A DNA stretch of 64,000 bases from CAVPFA01 sp963703655 (GTDB lineage Bacteria > Actinomycetota > Acidimicrobiia > Acidimicrobiales > Bog-793): NCBI GenBank assembly GCA_963703655.1, contig CAVPFA010000003.1, positions 372,001 to 436,000 on the forward strand. Reading direction: 5' to 3'. A program made the translations under genes and the position numbers. Within the stretch, counting starts at the first letter, position 1, and each line of letters starts with the position of its first letter. Positions 1-8,522 of the stretch are shown here, one piece after another. Under the pieces are notes generated by a model. That model did no database searches. It saw only the letters and a program-made list of their open reading frames with translations, and was not told the origin of the DNA.

Positions 1-2189
1 TACGGGCGGTAGCGCTCCAGGGCCCGCCGGGCCGCCTTCGCGCCGGCGTCGGCCAGCGCCGGCGGTTGCAGCACCTCGGCGCCCGGTCCGAGCAAGAGGA
101 GCAAGCGACCGAACCAGCCCTCCGCGTCGCTGACGGGCAGGGTCGCAACCAGCCGGCCGTCTCCGAGCTCCTCGAGCTCGCCGGTCACAAGCCCCTCCAC
201 CGCAAAACGAGCCTCAGACGGCAGTACGACCCGCGCTAGGACTGCGTCGGACCCGCCGAGGAAGGCTTCCGGCCTGGTCAACGCGTGGCGCTCGGCTGCC
301 GGTAGCGAAGTCGCGTCCCGGCCGGGAAGTCCCGTCGTCCGCACGGCCTGCACGCGGTCGATCTGAAATCTCCGCAAGCCACCTGCACGTTGGCACCACC
401 CGTCCAGGTACCACCTTCCTTCCCGGACGACGGCCTGGTAGGGGTCGACGACCCGCGTCGAGGCCTCGCTCGCCGACGCGGCGAAGTAATCGATCTCGAC
501 CTGCTCGCCGGCAGCTACCGCCGCCTGCAGCGGAGCCAGCGAGGGCGGCGGTGTGATCTCCACGGCGAGACGTGACGATCCGAGCGCCGCCTCGAGCTTC
601 GCCAGCGCCGCCGCGAGGTCTCCTTCGCCATCGGCTCCGGGCACGGCGAGCAGCGCTCGAGCGGCTGCTGCGAGGGCCAAGCCTTCCTCGGGCGTGAGCC
701 GCCGCGGACGAGCCAGCTCCCTCAGTCCCTCGGCCACGACTCGGTCCTCGTCGATCAACAGGTCGATCAGCTGATCTGGGGTGTACGGCGGTACGCCGCA
801 ACAGGCGGCGAGCTCGAGGTCACGGAGGAGCTCGGTCTCGCTGACGGAATAGCGGGCGGCCAGGTCGGCAAGTCGGGCCTCGCCGACTCTGGCCAGGTAC
901 ACGAGGATCGCAAGGAGCCGGTTCAGCCGATCGCCGGCCGTCGGCTGTGGCGGCGGCTGCGTGCGCCGGGACACCGGCGCTGGCGGGCCCGGCGGCTCGG
1001 GGGGGCCGGGCGGCTCAGGGGGGCCGGGCGGCTCGGGGGGGCCGGGCGGCTCAGGGGGGCCGGGCGGCTCGGGGGGGCCGGGCGGCTCCGGGGGGCCCGG
1101 CGGTTCCGGCGGGCCGGGCGGCTCTGGCGCTGCCGTCGGATCTGCTGAGAGCAGCGGCACGGTCGCTTCGCCGGCGGCGGGCTGAGGACGCGCCGCCAGC
1201 TCCTCGAGCCGCCCGACGACGGCCGCCCGCACCTCGGCGGGGCCGATGACTTCGGCGGTGTCACCAAGACCGACAACCCAGTCGACGAAGGCTCGCTGTT
1301 CCGCCGCGGCGACCCGGAGGCGCACGGCGCCCGACGGCTCCCAGGCCTCGACAGAACCGGCACCGAGCGTGCCGACCACGCTCCTCGCGAGACGCGCGTC
1401 CACGACCATGGTCACGTCGACCGGAGCCGGCTCAGCGCCCTCGGACTCGTCGGGAGGCGGTCCCGCCGACGTCGTCTTGCCCCCTATCTTCCAGGGGAGG
1501 AATCGCACCGCTTCCCTCAGATCGAATCCCGACGGCAGGTCGAAGACCGCTGAAGCCCCGCGCGCCGGCGGATCCTCGAAACGGTCGACCCGGAAGGTGC
1601 GCAGCCCCGCGTCGGGTGCGGTCCGGTCGCGCCCGACGAGGTACCAGGCCGTTTGCTTGAACGTGAGCCCGTACGGCTCGACCTCGCGACGCCGGCCCCG
1701 GTAGCCGAAGCTGACGAGGGCGCGATCTCGCACCGCCTCGTGCAGTGGTCCGAGAGCGGGCAGCGACGGCAGCACGGCGATCGGCGGGAGTCCCGGCTCG
1801 GGCACCTCCCCCGTGGCGGCGAGCTTGGCCACCGCGTCGCGCCCGGCTGCGCCGCCGAGCTGCACGGCTGCCACCGCGAAGCTCAGCGCCTGCTCCTCCT
1901 GAGGTTCGAGCCGCAGATCGGGCAGGTAGTAGTCCTCTGGATGGATGCGGTATCCGAGCTGTTCGGCGCCGGCCAGCGGCTCGACGCTGATCGGGATCCC
2001 GAGGTCGCGGAGTGCCCGCTTGTCACGCTCGAACGCTTGGCGGCTCGCCTCTTTGGGCTCCGGGTAGCCGACCACCGTCGAGGCGATCTCGCGCAGCGAC
2101 AGGGGCCGGTGCGTCTCGAGGAGCACCAGGACCAGATTCGTCATCCGTTCGAGCCGATCTCCTCTCGTCGCGGCCGCCATCTGCTGCAT
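1..2189 (-). CDS. pafBC: PafB-PafC fusion WYL-domain transcriptional regulator (partial at window edge)
   Basis: One uninterrupted reading frame from ATG at 2189 to the window edge (about 729 codons seen) holds two regulators in tandem. The first half has a DeoR-like helix-turn-helix (about residues 12-60, RLERMTNLVLVLLE) and a WYL domain (about 145-235, core TAWYLVGRD). A Pro-rich linker follows (about 353-401, eight EPPGPP-like units), then a second helix-turn-helix and a second WYL domain (about 555-640, core RWYLDGWCQ). In actinobacteria PafB and PafC are usually separate neighbouring genes whose products together activate the RecA-independent DNA-damage response; natural fusions are known. 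ATG 2180 is an alternative in-frame start. The gene begins 24 bp after the esterase stop, so the two are probably cotranscribed. The C-terminus lies outside the window. Family assignment is firm; the DNA-damage role is inferred. Confidence 0.85.
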   Translation of the reverse strand, partial: MQQMAAATRGDRLERMTNLVLVLLETHRPLSLREIASTVVGYPEPKEASRQAFERDKRALRDLGIPISVEPLAGAEQLGYRIHPEDYYLPDLRLEPQEEQALSFAVAAVQLGGAAGRDAVAKLAATGEVPEPGLPPIAVLPSLPALGPLHEAVRDRALVSFGYRGRRREVEPYGLTFKQTAWYLVGRDRTAPDAGLRTFRVDRFEDPPARGASAVFDLPSGFDLREAVRFLPWKIGGKTTSAGPPPDESEGAEPAPVDVTMVVDARLARSVVGTLGAGSVEAWEPSGAVRLRVAAAEQRAFVDWVVGLGDTAEVIGPAEVRAAVVGRLEELAARPQPAAGEATVPLLSADPTAAPEPPGPPEPPGPPEPPGPPEPPGPPEPPGPPEPPGPPEPPGPPEPPGPPAPVSRRTQPPPQPTAGDRLNRLLAILVYLARVGEARLADLAARYSVSETELLRDLELAACCGVPPYTPDQLIDLLIDEDRVVAEGLRELARPRRLTPEEGLALAAAARALLAVPGADGEGDLAAALAKLEAALGSSRLAVEITPPPSLAPLQAAVAAGEQVEIDYFAASASEASTRVVDPYQAVVREGRWYLDGWCQRAGGLRRFQIDRVQAVRTTGLPGRDATSLPAAERHALTRPEAFLGGSDAVLARVVLPSEARFAVEGLVTGELEELGDGRLVATLPVSDAEGWFGRLLLLLGPGAEVLQPPALADAGAKAARRALERYRP
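985..1128. repeat. Eight tandem 18-bp units encoding the Pro-rich linker of PafBC
   Basis: Eight near-identical 18-bp units (plus-strand core ggccgggcggctcggggg, with single-base variants) lie inside the pafBC frame and encode repeated Glu-Pro-Pro-Gly-Pro-Pro. They sit exactly between the PafB-like and PafC-like halves, so they act as an interdomain spacer. Because the units are multiples of three, copy-number change would alter linker length without breaking the frame. Confidence 0.9.
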
Positions 2190-2213
2190 GGTAGGCCGCG
2201 GCCGGGAAGGTAC

Positions 2214-3434
2214 CTACCGCCCCACCTCCCGCTCGGCGGCCCGCATCGCCGCGATCCCGCTCGCGAATTGCTCAACGGCGCGCACCAGGTGGACGGTCCG
2301 CGGCGACCAGAAGTTGTCGAACGCGTGCTGGGCGAGCGGCAGCTCCGCGTAGCCCACAGGCGCGGTGCTGCGTGCACGAAGGACAGCGACGAACGCACGG
2401 GCGGTGGCCACCGGGACGAGCACGTCGTTGCGCCCGTGGACGACGAGGAAGGGCGGGACGGACTCGCCTACCCTCGCGATCGGGGAAGCCGCGCCGAACG
2501 CCTCGGAGGCGCCCGGCTCGAAGACGCGCCGCCTCAGCACACCGGTGAGGTTGGGGTTCCCAATCCTGTCCGGGTCGACGAAGTCGTAGACGCCGTACAG
2601 CGCGACGCACCCGGCGACCTCGGTGTTCTCTGCCTCGAAGCCCGCCTGCCACGTGGGGTCGTTCGGGGTGAGCGCCACCAGGGCCGAAAGATGCCCGCCG
2701 GCCGAACCGCCCGACACGATGACGAGGCTCGGGTCTCCGCCGTACTCGGCGATGTGCTGCTTCACCCAGATGAGCGCCAGCTTGCAGTCGACTATGTGCT
2801 GCGGCCACCGCGCCTTCGGGCTCAGCGAGTAATTGGCGGTTGCGCAGACATAACCGCGCTGTGCGAGGTGCTCCAGCATCGGGAGTCCCTGGTCGCGCTT
2901 GTCCCCCACGACCCATCCCCCGCCGTGGAAGTACAACAGCACCGGTGCCGCGGTCGTCAGCCCAGGGCCGGCCTTGCGGTACAGGTCGAGGCGATGAGCG
3001 GAGCTTCCATCGTCCAGGTAGGCGAGGTTGCGGACGACCTCGACGCCCTTCGGCCGGACGGGCACGAGCGCGACGACGCGGCGGGTGTCCTGTGCCGTCC
3101 AGTGCCAGTTCGGCGCGGCCTGGCCCGCCGCGACGAGCGCGGACGCGAAATGCCGACGGGAGCGCAAGCCGGAGGCGAACTGTGCCGCAAGGCCCGCGCA
3201 CGCGATCGTGGCCAGCAACAAGCCCGCCCGACCCGGCCAGCTCGCCAAGGCACCTCCAAGAGCGAAACCCACCGTCGCGGCGACGACCACCGCGCCCATG
3301 TGAAGCGGTGCCTCGCCGACGATCCAGCTCGGCAGGAACGACAGACCCGAAGCCACCGGCCCGCGTGGCGGCCGCAGGGCCGTCAGCGAAAGGAGCGTCG
3401 CCAGGACGCCCACGGCGAGGTAGGCCCAGCTCAC
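2214..3434 (-). CDS. Membrane-anchored alpha/beta hydrolase (HSL-like esterase)
   Basis: A 406-residue protein with hydrophobic helices in the first about 90 residues, followed by an alpha/beta hydrolase-3 (hormone-sensitive-lipase type) domain. Visible motifs are the oxyanion loop HGGGW (YFHGGGWVVGDKRDQG), the nucleophile elbow GGSAGG, the acid in VHGRNDVLVP and the histidine in LAQHAFDNF, so the catalytic triad looks complete. It should hydrolyse short-chain esters at the membrane; the substrate cannot be read from sequence. It precedes pafBC by 24 bp on the same strand. Family confidence is high. Confidence 0.85.
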   Translation of the reverse strand: MSWAYLAVGVLATLLSLTALRPPRGPVASGLSFLPSWIVGEAPLHMGAVVVAATVGFALGGALASWPGRAGLLLATIACAGLAAQFASGLRSRRHFASALVAAGQAAPNWHWTAQDTRRVVALVPVRPKGVEVVRNLAYLDDGSSAHRLDLYRKAGPGLTTAAPVLLYFHGGGWVVGDKRDQGLPMLEHLAQRGYVCATANYSLSPKARWPQHIVDCKLALIWVKQHIAEYGGDPSLVIVSGGSAGGHLSALVALTPNDPTWQAGFEAENTEVAGCVALYGVYDFVDPDRIGNPNLTGVLRRRVFEPGASEAFGAASPIARVGESVPPFLVVHGRNDVLVPVATARAFVAVLRARSTAPVGYAELPLAQHAFDNFWSPRTVHLVRAVEQFASGIAAMRAAEREVGR

Positions 3435-3514
3435 GCTGGCATCTTAAAACCAGCATTGAAGGATCTTCGGCCCTAGGGTGAATGCTCTGGTGCAGGCGAT
3501 CATGGAGGTCGGAG

Positions 3515-3715
3515 GTGAGCACCTTGGGTCACGCAGTTAAGGGTGGTACGAACACGCTCGCGGCGGTGGTGCACCTCGGGGGTGTCGGCAAGTACATCCA
3601 CTGGGGCGTTGTCCAGATATCGCTGTCGAACCTGATCATCATCGGCGTGATGATCGTCCTGTTCCTGGCGGCGGTCCTCTTGCCGTTCCCCGGACACCGA
3701 ACGAGGCAGAAGTGA
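3515..3715 (+). CDS. Small single-span membrane protein upstream of cytochrome b6-like gene
   Basis: A 66-residue protein with one transmembrane helix near its C-terminus (ISLSNLIIIGVMIVLFLAAV) and a basic tail. I chose GTG 3515 because a Shine-Dalgarno-like ATGGAGG lies 6 bases upstream; an in-frame ATG at 3482 would add 11 Arg/Trp-rich residues with no better support. Its TGA overlaps the GTG of the next gene (GTGA at 3712-3715), so translation is coupled to the cytochrome b subunit and the product is likely a small accessory subunit of that complex. I do not recognise the family. Confidence 0.65.
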   Translation: MSTLGHAVKGGTNTLAAVVHLGGVGKYIHWGVVQISLSNLIIIGVMIVLFLAAVLLPFPGHRTRQK

Positions 3716-4551
3716 GCGCGCCCATGGCCGACGTCGTTGTCGTCCGCGCCGATAAGAAGACCTGGACCGGAAGGCTCCGCCAGAGGACTCTCCACGCCTT
3801 CCCGCCGGAGCGGCTGCTGCCCGACAACCAGCCCTCCTACGTCGCGTCGTGGATCTACGTGTTCGGAGCCCTGACGATCGGGGCGTTTCTGGTCGTCATG
3901 CTCTCCGGCGCAGTACTCGCCGTCGAAGGGCCGGCGTGGTGGCACAAGTCCAATGTCGGGCTCTTCATGAACTCGGTGCACATGTGGGCCACAGAGCTCT
4001 TCTTCATGTTCATGGTCGTGCACCTATGGGGCAAGTTCTTCATGGCAGCGTGGCGGGGCCGGCGGAAGGCGACGTGGATCACCGGCGTGATCGCCTTCGT
4101 CGTCTCCATCGGGACGGCCTTCACCGGTTACCTGTCGCAGCAGAACTTCGACTCGGAGTGGATCAGCACCCAAGCCAAGGACGGCATCAACTCCACGGGA
4201 ATCGGCGCTTTCTGGGATGTCCTCAACTTCGGCCAGATGCTCATGTGGCACATAGTGCTGCTGCCGCTCCTCGTCTCGATCCTGATCGGGCTTCACGTCC
4301 TGTTGGTGAGACGCCGCGGCGTCGTGCCGCCGTTTGCTCCGACGGAACGCCAGCTTGCGAAGGCCGGGCTCACGCTCACCACGACCGTCACGACGACCTC
4401 CCCCACGGTGCCGCTCGACACCCCGGCGCTGCCGCTCGAATCCCCGGCGCTGCCGCTCGAGACTGCGGCGCTGCCGCTCGAGACTCCGGCGCTGCCGCTC
4501 GAGACTCCGGCGCAACCTGCCCCCGCAGACCGGCCGGAGGACGAGTCATGA
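3712..4551 (+). CDS. Cytochrome b/b6 N-terminal-domain protein (quinol oxidase complex)
   Basis: A 279-residue membrane protein with the four-helix, bis-heme core of cytochrome b. The heme-ligand histidine pairs are H90/H104 (SVHMWATEL and VVHLWGKFF) and H180/H195 (LMWHIVLL and GLHVLLV). The second pair is 15 residues apart, as in cytochrome b6 rather than mitochondrial cytochrome b. After residue 200 the hydrophobic core ends and a Thr/Pro-rich tail with four PALPLE-type repeats follows. It would pass electrons from quinol within the cell membrane. No Rieske or cytochrome c gene is nearby, so its redox partners must lie elsewhere. Its stop overlaps the next start (ATGA at 4548-4551). An in-frame ATG at 3724 is a possible alternative start. 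Confidence 0.82.
   Translation: MSAPMADVVVVRADKKTWTGRLRQRTLHAFPPERLLPDNQPSYVASWIYVFGALTIGAFLVVMLSGAVLAVEGPAWWHKSNVGLFMNSVHMWATELFFMFMVVHLWGKFFMAAWRGRRKATWITGVIAFVVSIGTAFTGYLSQQNFDSEWISTQAKDGINSTGIGAFWDVLNFGQMLMWHIVLLPLLVSILIGLHVLLVRRRGVVPPFAPTERQLAKAGLTLTTTVTTTSPTVPLDTPALPLESPALPLETAALPLETPALPLETPAQPAPADRPEDES
4423..4506 (+). repeat. Four 21-bp tandem units in the tail of the cytochrome b6-like gene
   Basis: Four consecutive 21-bp units (core ccggcgctgccgctcgagac) encode PALPLES, PALPLET, AALPLET, PALPLET. They form a low-complexity cytoplasmic tail after the last predicted membrane helix. The frame is kept, so copy number could vary without disrupting the protein. Confidence 0.9.
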
Positions 4552-5579
4552 GCGCGGTCAGCGGCGCCGACGCCGGCGCGGCCCACCGTACGCGGCGCTT
4601 CAGGCCCGACCGAGACGTCGTCGAATGGCAGGGCTCCTATCGGCGTTATGACCTGCTGAAGGAGGTTTTCATCGCCTTCATCGTGGTCCTCTTGCTTGTG
4701 CTCGCCTGTGCCTTTGTCTTCTCGTCGCCCGACGAGCGCCCGGTGACGCTGAAGTCCTGGTCGAACGCAGTACCGGTGGACTTCGCCCAGACAGCGACGG
4801 CCGAGCTCGACGGTACGAGCGCGACGGCCATGTACGGTCCGCCGTACACGCACGTGCCTGGGTCGAGCCAAAAGCTCGGGCCCGTCTCGCTCGAGAACGC
4901 CGTCGGAGTCAGGATCCCGATCGACACCGCCAAGGACTTCGTGCTGCATCCGCTTGCGACGCTGCCCGATAGCCCGTCGCTCGATGCAGCGCTCGCCACG
5001 TACCGGTCAGCGTCCCCGGCTCAGCAGGCGACCTGGGACGCGGCGTACGAGAAGGTCGTCGCGAACGCGACGTTCGCCGGCGGCCAGCTCGTCGTCAAGA
5101 GCGGCCCTTACGGCCCGGTGGGCATCCTGATCGCCAACCTGTTGTCGATGGCTCGAAGCGGCGCCCTGGACGGTGCGCTGCTTGCCACCCCTCAGCTCTA
5201 CTCGACCGACTACACCAAGCCACTGCTGTTCATCTCCGACGGCTCTTACCTCGCCGACCAGGCGGGCCTGCGCCACCTGCAAGGAGACCAGTGGGGGATG
5301 ATGAACGAGACCGGGAACTTCCCCGGCCAGGCATGGCTCTGGCTCTACACCTTGTGGTACCAGGTCCCTCCGATGAACTCCTCGCACAACGGTGACGTCG
5401 AGGTATGGGCGATCATGATGGGGTTCACCCTGCTGCTGGCCTTGGTGCCGTTCCTGCCGGGCCTGCGATCGATCCCGCGATGGACCGGCGTCTACCGCCT
5501 GATCTGGCGCCAGCACTATCGCTCGCTCGACCCCGAGATAGCGTCCCAGCTTCCGCCCCGACGCCATTCGCGCCGTTAG
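4548..5579 (+). CDS. Membrane protein partner of cytochrome b6-like subunit
   Basis: A 343-residue protein starting at ATG 4548 (Shine-Dalgarno CGGAGG about 8 bases upstream, overlapping the preceding stop). It has an N-terminal transmembrane helix (about residues 36-56, FIAFIVVLLLVLACAFVF), a long extracytoplasmic region with repeated Pro/Gly/Tyr segments, and a hydrophobic C-terminal part (IMMGFTLLLALVPFLPGL) followed by a basic tail. Its position matches that of subunit IV or a cytochrome b C-terminal domain, but the large soluble insertion is not typical of PetD. It is best read as a structural partner of the upstream cytochrome b; the exact role is unassigned. Confidence 0.65.
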   Translation: MSAVSGADAGAAHRTRRFRPDRDVVEWQGSYRRYDLLKEVFIAFIVVLLLVLACAFVFSSPDERPVTLKSWSNAVPVDFAQTATAELDGTSATAMYGPPYTHVPGSSQKLGPVSLENAVGVRIPIDTAKDFVLHPLATLPDSPSLDAALATYRSASPAQQATWDAAYEKVVANATFAGGQLVVKSGPYGPVGILIANLLSMARSGALDGALLATPQLYSTDYTKPLLFISDGSYLADQAGLRHLQGDQWGMMNETGNFPGQAWLWLYTLWYQVPPMNSSHNGDVEVWAIMMGFTLLLALVPFLPGLRSIPRWTGVYRLIWRQHYRSLDPEIASQLPPRRHSRR

Positions 5580-5588
5580 GAGCCTGTC

Positions 5589-6221
5589 CTACAACCCGAA
5601 TCTGGCTTCCCGGACGGCCCGTTGCGCCGCCTCTGGGCCGCTCAGCGAGACCCTCGCCACCTGCTCGCGTCCGAAGAGGAAGAGCACGAGCTCCTGAGCG
5701 CCGCCGCTGAGCACCGCTCGCGGTTCGCCTTTGCGAGCGACGATCCGCTGACCGTCGGGTCGCTCGAGCTCGAGCCCGACGCCGCGGACCTTGTGGGTGA
5801 GCGTCCAGGTCCCGCGACCGAGAGTGGACCACAGGGCCGCATCGAGCTGCGGGTAGTTTCTCGGATGCCAGGACGGCGCCGCTCGCCGTACGTCCTCGGT
5901 ATGGACAAAGTACTCGGCGAGGTTGACGACCTCGTCGAGCGGCCGGAGCAGCAGTGGCGGCCCATTGCGCACCTTCGCCACCACGCTCTCGTAGCCGTGG
6001 CTCCGTAGAACAGCGGCCATCGAGGCCTCGGTGAGCGCTGCGAAGGGCCCGCCGAGCACAAGGCCGGGCATCGCGAGCGGGCGGCGCTCGCGTACCAACA
6101 AGTGAGCAGCAAGGTCCCTCGTCGCCCACCCCTCGCAAAGCGTCGGCGCGTCCGGCCCGGATGCGATCAGCAGATCGCAGAGTCCGGTCCGCTCCGATTG
6201 GGCAAGGTGAGGTGCGGGCAA
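5589..6221 (-). CDS. TIGR03085-type DinB-fold metal-binding protein
   Basis: A 210-residue protein resembling the actinobacterial TIGR03085 family, within the mycothiol-dependent maleylpyruvate isomerase / DinB-fold superfamily. Visible hallmarks are the N-terminal ERTGLCDLL segment, the CEGWATRDLAAHLLVRERRP region with a histidine placed for metal binding, and an EYFVHTEDVRRA segment carrying the second histidine and acid. Such proteins bind a divalent metal and are thought to act with mycothiol; the reaction of this subfamily is unknown. It converges with the cytochrome genes, 9 bp from their end. Confidence 0.75.
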   Translation of the reverse strand: MPAPHLAQSERTGLCDLLIASGPDAPTLCEGWATRDLAAHLLVRERRPLAMPGLVLGGPFAALTEASMAAVLRSHGYESVVAKVRNGPPLLLRPLDEVVNLAEYFVHTEDVRRAAPSWHPRNYPQLDAALWSTLGRGTWTLTHKVRGVGLELERPDGQRIVARKGEPRAVLSGGAQELVLFLFGREQVARVSLSGPEAAQRAVREARFGL

Positions 6222-6278
6222 GCGGGCTCCTCCGAAGTCGCCGCCCGCACCGTAGCCGTAGACCAGGGTCTTGGCGTG

Positions 6279-6827
6279 TTAGCCCGGGGCGGCTCCGGTG
6301 CGGGCGACCGACGCTTCGTGCTCCAGCAGCCATTCCTTCATCCAGAGCCCTCCGCCGTAGCCGACGAGCCTGCCATCGGAGCCGATGACCCGGTGACACG
6401 GGAGCACGATGGCGAGGGGGTTCTTGTTGTTCGCCATGCCTACCGCCCGGCTCGCCCTGGGGTTGCCGATCCGGGCAGCCACCGACCCGTAGCTCTCGGT
6501 CTTCGCATAGCCGATGTCCGCGAGCGCCCGCCAGACCCTTCGCTGAAATGCCGTCCCCTCGGGGCTCAACGGGAGGTCGAAGCTCGTGAGCTCGCCGGCA
6601 AAGTACGCCTCGAGCTGCGCGACGGCGTCGTCGAGAACAGCGCCGGCGCCGGCCGTCGACGGGCTGGCGTCGCGAGCGTCGAACGAGCCCGGAAGGTGGA
6701 GCTCGCGAAGTCCCGCGTCGTCGGCGACGAGGAGAATGTCCCCGATCGGTGCCGTGTAGGTGGTCCAGCCGGTGGCCGGTCTGTCCGTGACGGTCGCTGG
6801 CCGGCCGTCTGTGTCGATGCGCATCAT
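6279..6827 (-). CDS. ogt: Methylated-DNA--protein-cysteine methyltransferase
   Basis: A 182-residue O6-alkylguanine-DNA alkyltransferase. The C-terminal domain carries the helix-turn-helix arginine segment (GNPRASRAVG), the Asn hinge and the suicide-cysteine motif PCHRV within IVLPCHRVIGSDGRLVGYGG. It transfers the alkyl group from O6-alkylguanine irreversibly onto that cysteine. I place the start at ATG 6827: it overlaps the stop of the upstream Ada-AlkA gene (ATG 6825-6827, TGA 6824-6826), implying translational coupling; ATG 6824 directly follows. The longer frame from 6935 would lie wholly inside the upstream gene. Ogt and Ada-AlkA form a two-gene DNA-alkylation repair operon. Confidence 0.92.
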   Translation of the reverse strand: MMRIDTDGRPATVTDRPATGWTTYTAPIGDILLVADDAGLRELHLPGSFDARDASPSTAGAGAVLDDAVAQLEAYFAGELTSFDLPLSPEGTAFQRRVWRALADIGYAKTESYGSVAARIGNPRASRAVGMANNKNPLAIVLPCHRVIGSDGRLVGYGGGLWMKEWLLEHEASVARTGAAPG

Positions 6828-8422
6828 GCCGCTCGTTCCTTTCTCGCCGCTTGGCGGCGGTCGGTCGTGTCCAGGTCGGAGGTCACCGGCCCGGTCCAGA
6901 GGTACTGCAACGCGTACGACCGCCAGGGGCGCCACGCGTCGGCCGTTGCGGCGGCGCTCTGCGGGTCACCTGGAAGGCCACGCGCCTCCAGGGCTCGGCG
7001 GACCCCGAGATCGCTCGCCAAGAACGCGTCGGGATCTCCGAGCGCACGCATGCGGATGTAGGCCACGGTCCACGGGCCTATGCCGGGCAGAGCGAGCAGC
7101 CGCTCTGTGACGGCGTCCCAGTCGGCACCGGCGTCGAGCACCACCTCTCCCGAGGCGAGCGCTGACGCGAGTCGGAGCACGGCCCTGGCGCGGCTGGCCG
7201 GCATCGGCAGCTGCCCGGGCTCGAGCGCCGCGATTGCGCCAGCGCTGGGGAAAAGGCGAGTGAGCGAACCGGACGCCTCGCCCAACTTGTGCCCGTGTTC
7301 TGCGACAAGGCGTCCCGCCACCGTCCGGGCGCCGGCCACGCTCACCTGCTGGCCGAGGACCGCCCGAAAGGCCAGCTCGTCCCCGTCGACGTGCCCGGGC
7401 GCGCGTACGCCCGGAAGGGAGGCGACAGACTGGCCGAGGACCGGGTCTCGTCCGAGCGCCTCGGCGACCGCAACCGGATCGGCGTCGAGATCGAACAGCC
7501 GGCGGAGCCGGCGGACCGCAGCATTGAGATCACGCATGTCGTCGAGGGTTATCAGGCATCGCAGGTAACCGGGAGCCGCGCCGTCGAGGCTGACCTCGGC
7601 AATGCCGGTCCCGTGCGGCAGGGACAGGGTCCGGCGGTAGCGCTCCGCGTCGCCCTCCTCGAGTCCGGGGATTGCCCTCGCGGCCAGAAACCCGAACAGC
7701 TGGCCGGCCTGGAGCGGCGGGCGGTAGGCCAGCCTTAGGGCGAGAGTCCCGGGCGAGCCGCCCGGCGTTCCCCGCAAAGCGGCCTGCGGCGAGGCTTGCG
7801 GAGCGCGCTTGGCCGGCGAGCGCGCCCGCAGCGCCATAGGTGCGAGCGCGAAGACGTCCTGGACCGTTTCGTTGAATTGGCGCACGCTCGAGAACCCGGC
7901 CGCGAACGCGATCTCGGCGCTGCGGAGCTCCGTCGTCTCGAGCAGGATACGCGCCGTCTGGGCGCGTTGCGCACGAGCGAGGGCCAACGGGCCGGCCCCG
8001 ACTTCGGCGAGGAGCAGACGGTTGAGGTGCCGTTCGCTGTAGCCGAGACGCCTGGCCAGACCCGGCACGCCATCGCGGTCGACGACCCCGTCGGCGATGA
8101 GCCGCATCGCGCGCCCGACGGCGTCGGCGCGCCGGTCCCATTCCGGCGAGCCGGGGGTCGCGTCCGGTACGCACCGCTTGCAGGCGCGGAAGCCCGCTCG
8201 CTGAGCCGCGGCGGCCGTGGCGAAAAAGCGCACCCTCGTGGGTCGCGCCGGCGGCGACGGGCAGCTCGGCCGGCAGTAGATCCCCGTCGAGGTGACCGCC
8301 ACGAAGAACCACCCGTCGAAACGGGCATCGCGGCTACGCACCGCTAGATACCGGGCGTCGTCGTCGAGTGGCGCGGATACGGCGACAGCAGCCGGCCGTC
8401 TCGAGATCTGTGCATCTGCCAT
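6824..8422 (-). CDS. Ada-type methyl-sensing regulator fused to AlkA DNA-3-methyladenine glycosylase
   Basis: A 532-residue multi-domain repair protein. Residues about 20-90 form the Ada zinc domain with C50, C54, C81 and C84, the same spacing as E. coli Ada (C38/C42/C69/C72), so C50 is the likely methyl-phosphotriester acceptor. An AraC-type helix-turn-helix follows (about 100-195, RLGYSERHLNRLLL). The C-terminal half is an AlkA-type glycosylase: an N-terminal sheet domain, then a helix-hairpin-helix (LALPGIGPWTVAYIRMRALG) and a GPD loop with the catalytic aspartate in FLASDLGVRRAL. It senses methyl damage, probably activates this operon, and excises alkylated bases. It is cotranscribed with ogt. 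Confidence 0.93.
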   Translation of the reverse strand: MADAQISRRPAAVAVSAPLDDDARYLAVRSRDARFDGWFFVAVTSTGIYCRPSCPSPPARPTRVRFFATAAAAQRAGFRACKRCVPDATPGSPEWDRRADAVGRAMRLIADGVVDRDGVPGLARRLGYSERHLNRLLLAEVGAGPLALARAQRAQTARILLETTELRSAEIAFAAGFSSVRQFNETVQDVFALAPMALRARSPAKRAPQASPQAALRGTPGGSPGTLALRLAYRPPLQAGQLFGFLAARAIPGLEEGDAERYRRTLSLPHGTGIAEVSLDGAAPGYLRCLITLDDMRDLNAAVRRLRRLFDLDADPVAVAEALGRDPVLGQSVASLPGVRAPGHVDGDELAFRAVLGQQVSVAGARTVAGRLVAEHGHKLGEASGSLTRLFPSAGAIAALEPGQLPMPASRARAVLRLASALASGEVVLDAGADWDAVTERLLALPGIGPWTVAYIRMRALGDPDAFLASDLGVRRALEARGLPGDPQSAAATADAWRPWRSYALQYLWTGPVTSDLDTTDRRQAARKERAA

Positions 8423-8522
8423 GGCACGAGTCTGGCAGGCTGGCGGACCGCCGTCTGGCGGAAATCGGACATAGGAGTGGGAGCCCGGCGTCGCGCCAGC
8501 AGATCGTGTAAACCTTCGTCAC

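Noticed and set aside
985..1128. Repeats resembling a short CRISPR or minisatellite array
   Set aside because: The 18-bp units have no spacers between them, keep the reading frame and encode a regular peptide; no cas genes are present.
961..1185. Glycine/serine-rich open frame on the plus strand resembling a PE-PGRS-like or collagen-like protein
   Set aside because: It is the antisense reading of the Pro-rich linker repeats of pafBC, which lies in a continuous conserved frame on the minus strand.
1653..3476. A 607-codon plus-strand frame covering the esterase and start of pafBC
   Set aside because: Arg/His/Glu-rich composition without any domain; antisense to two well-supported genes.
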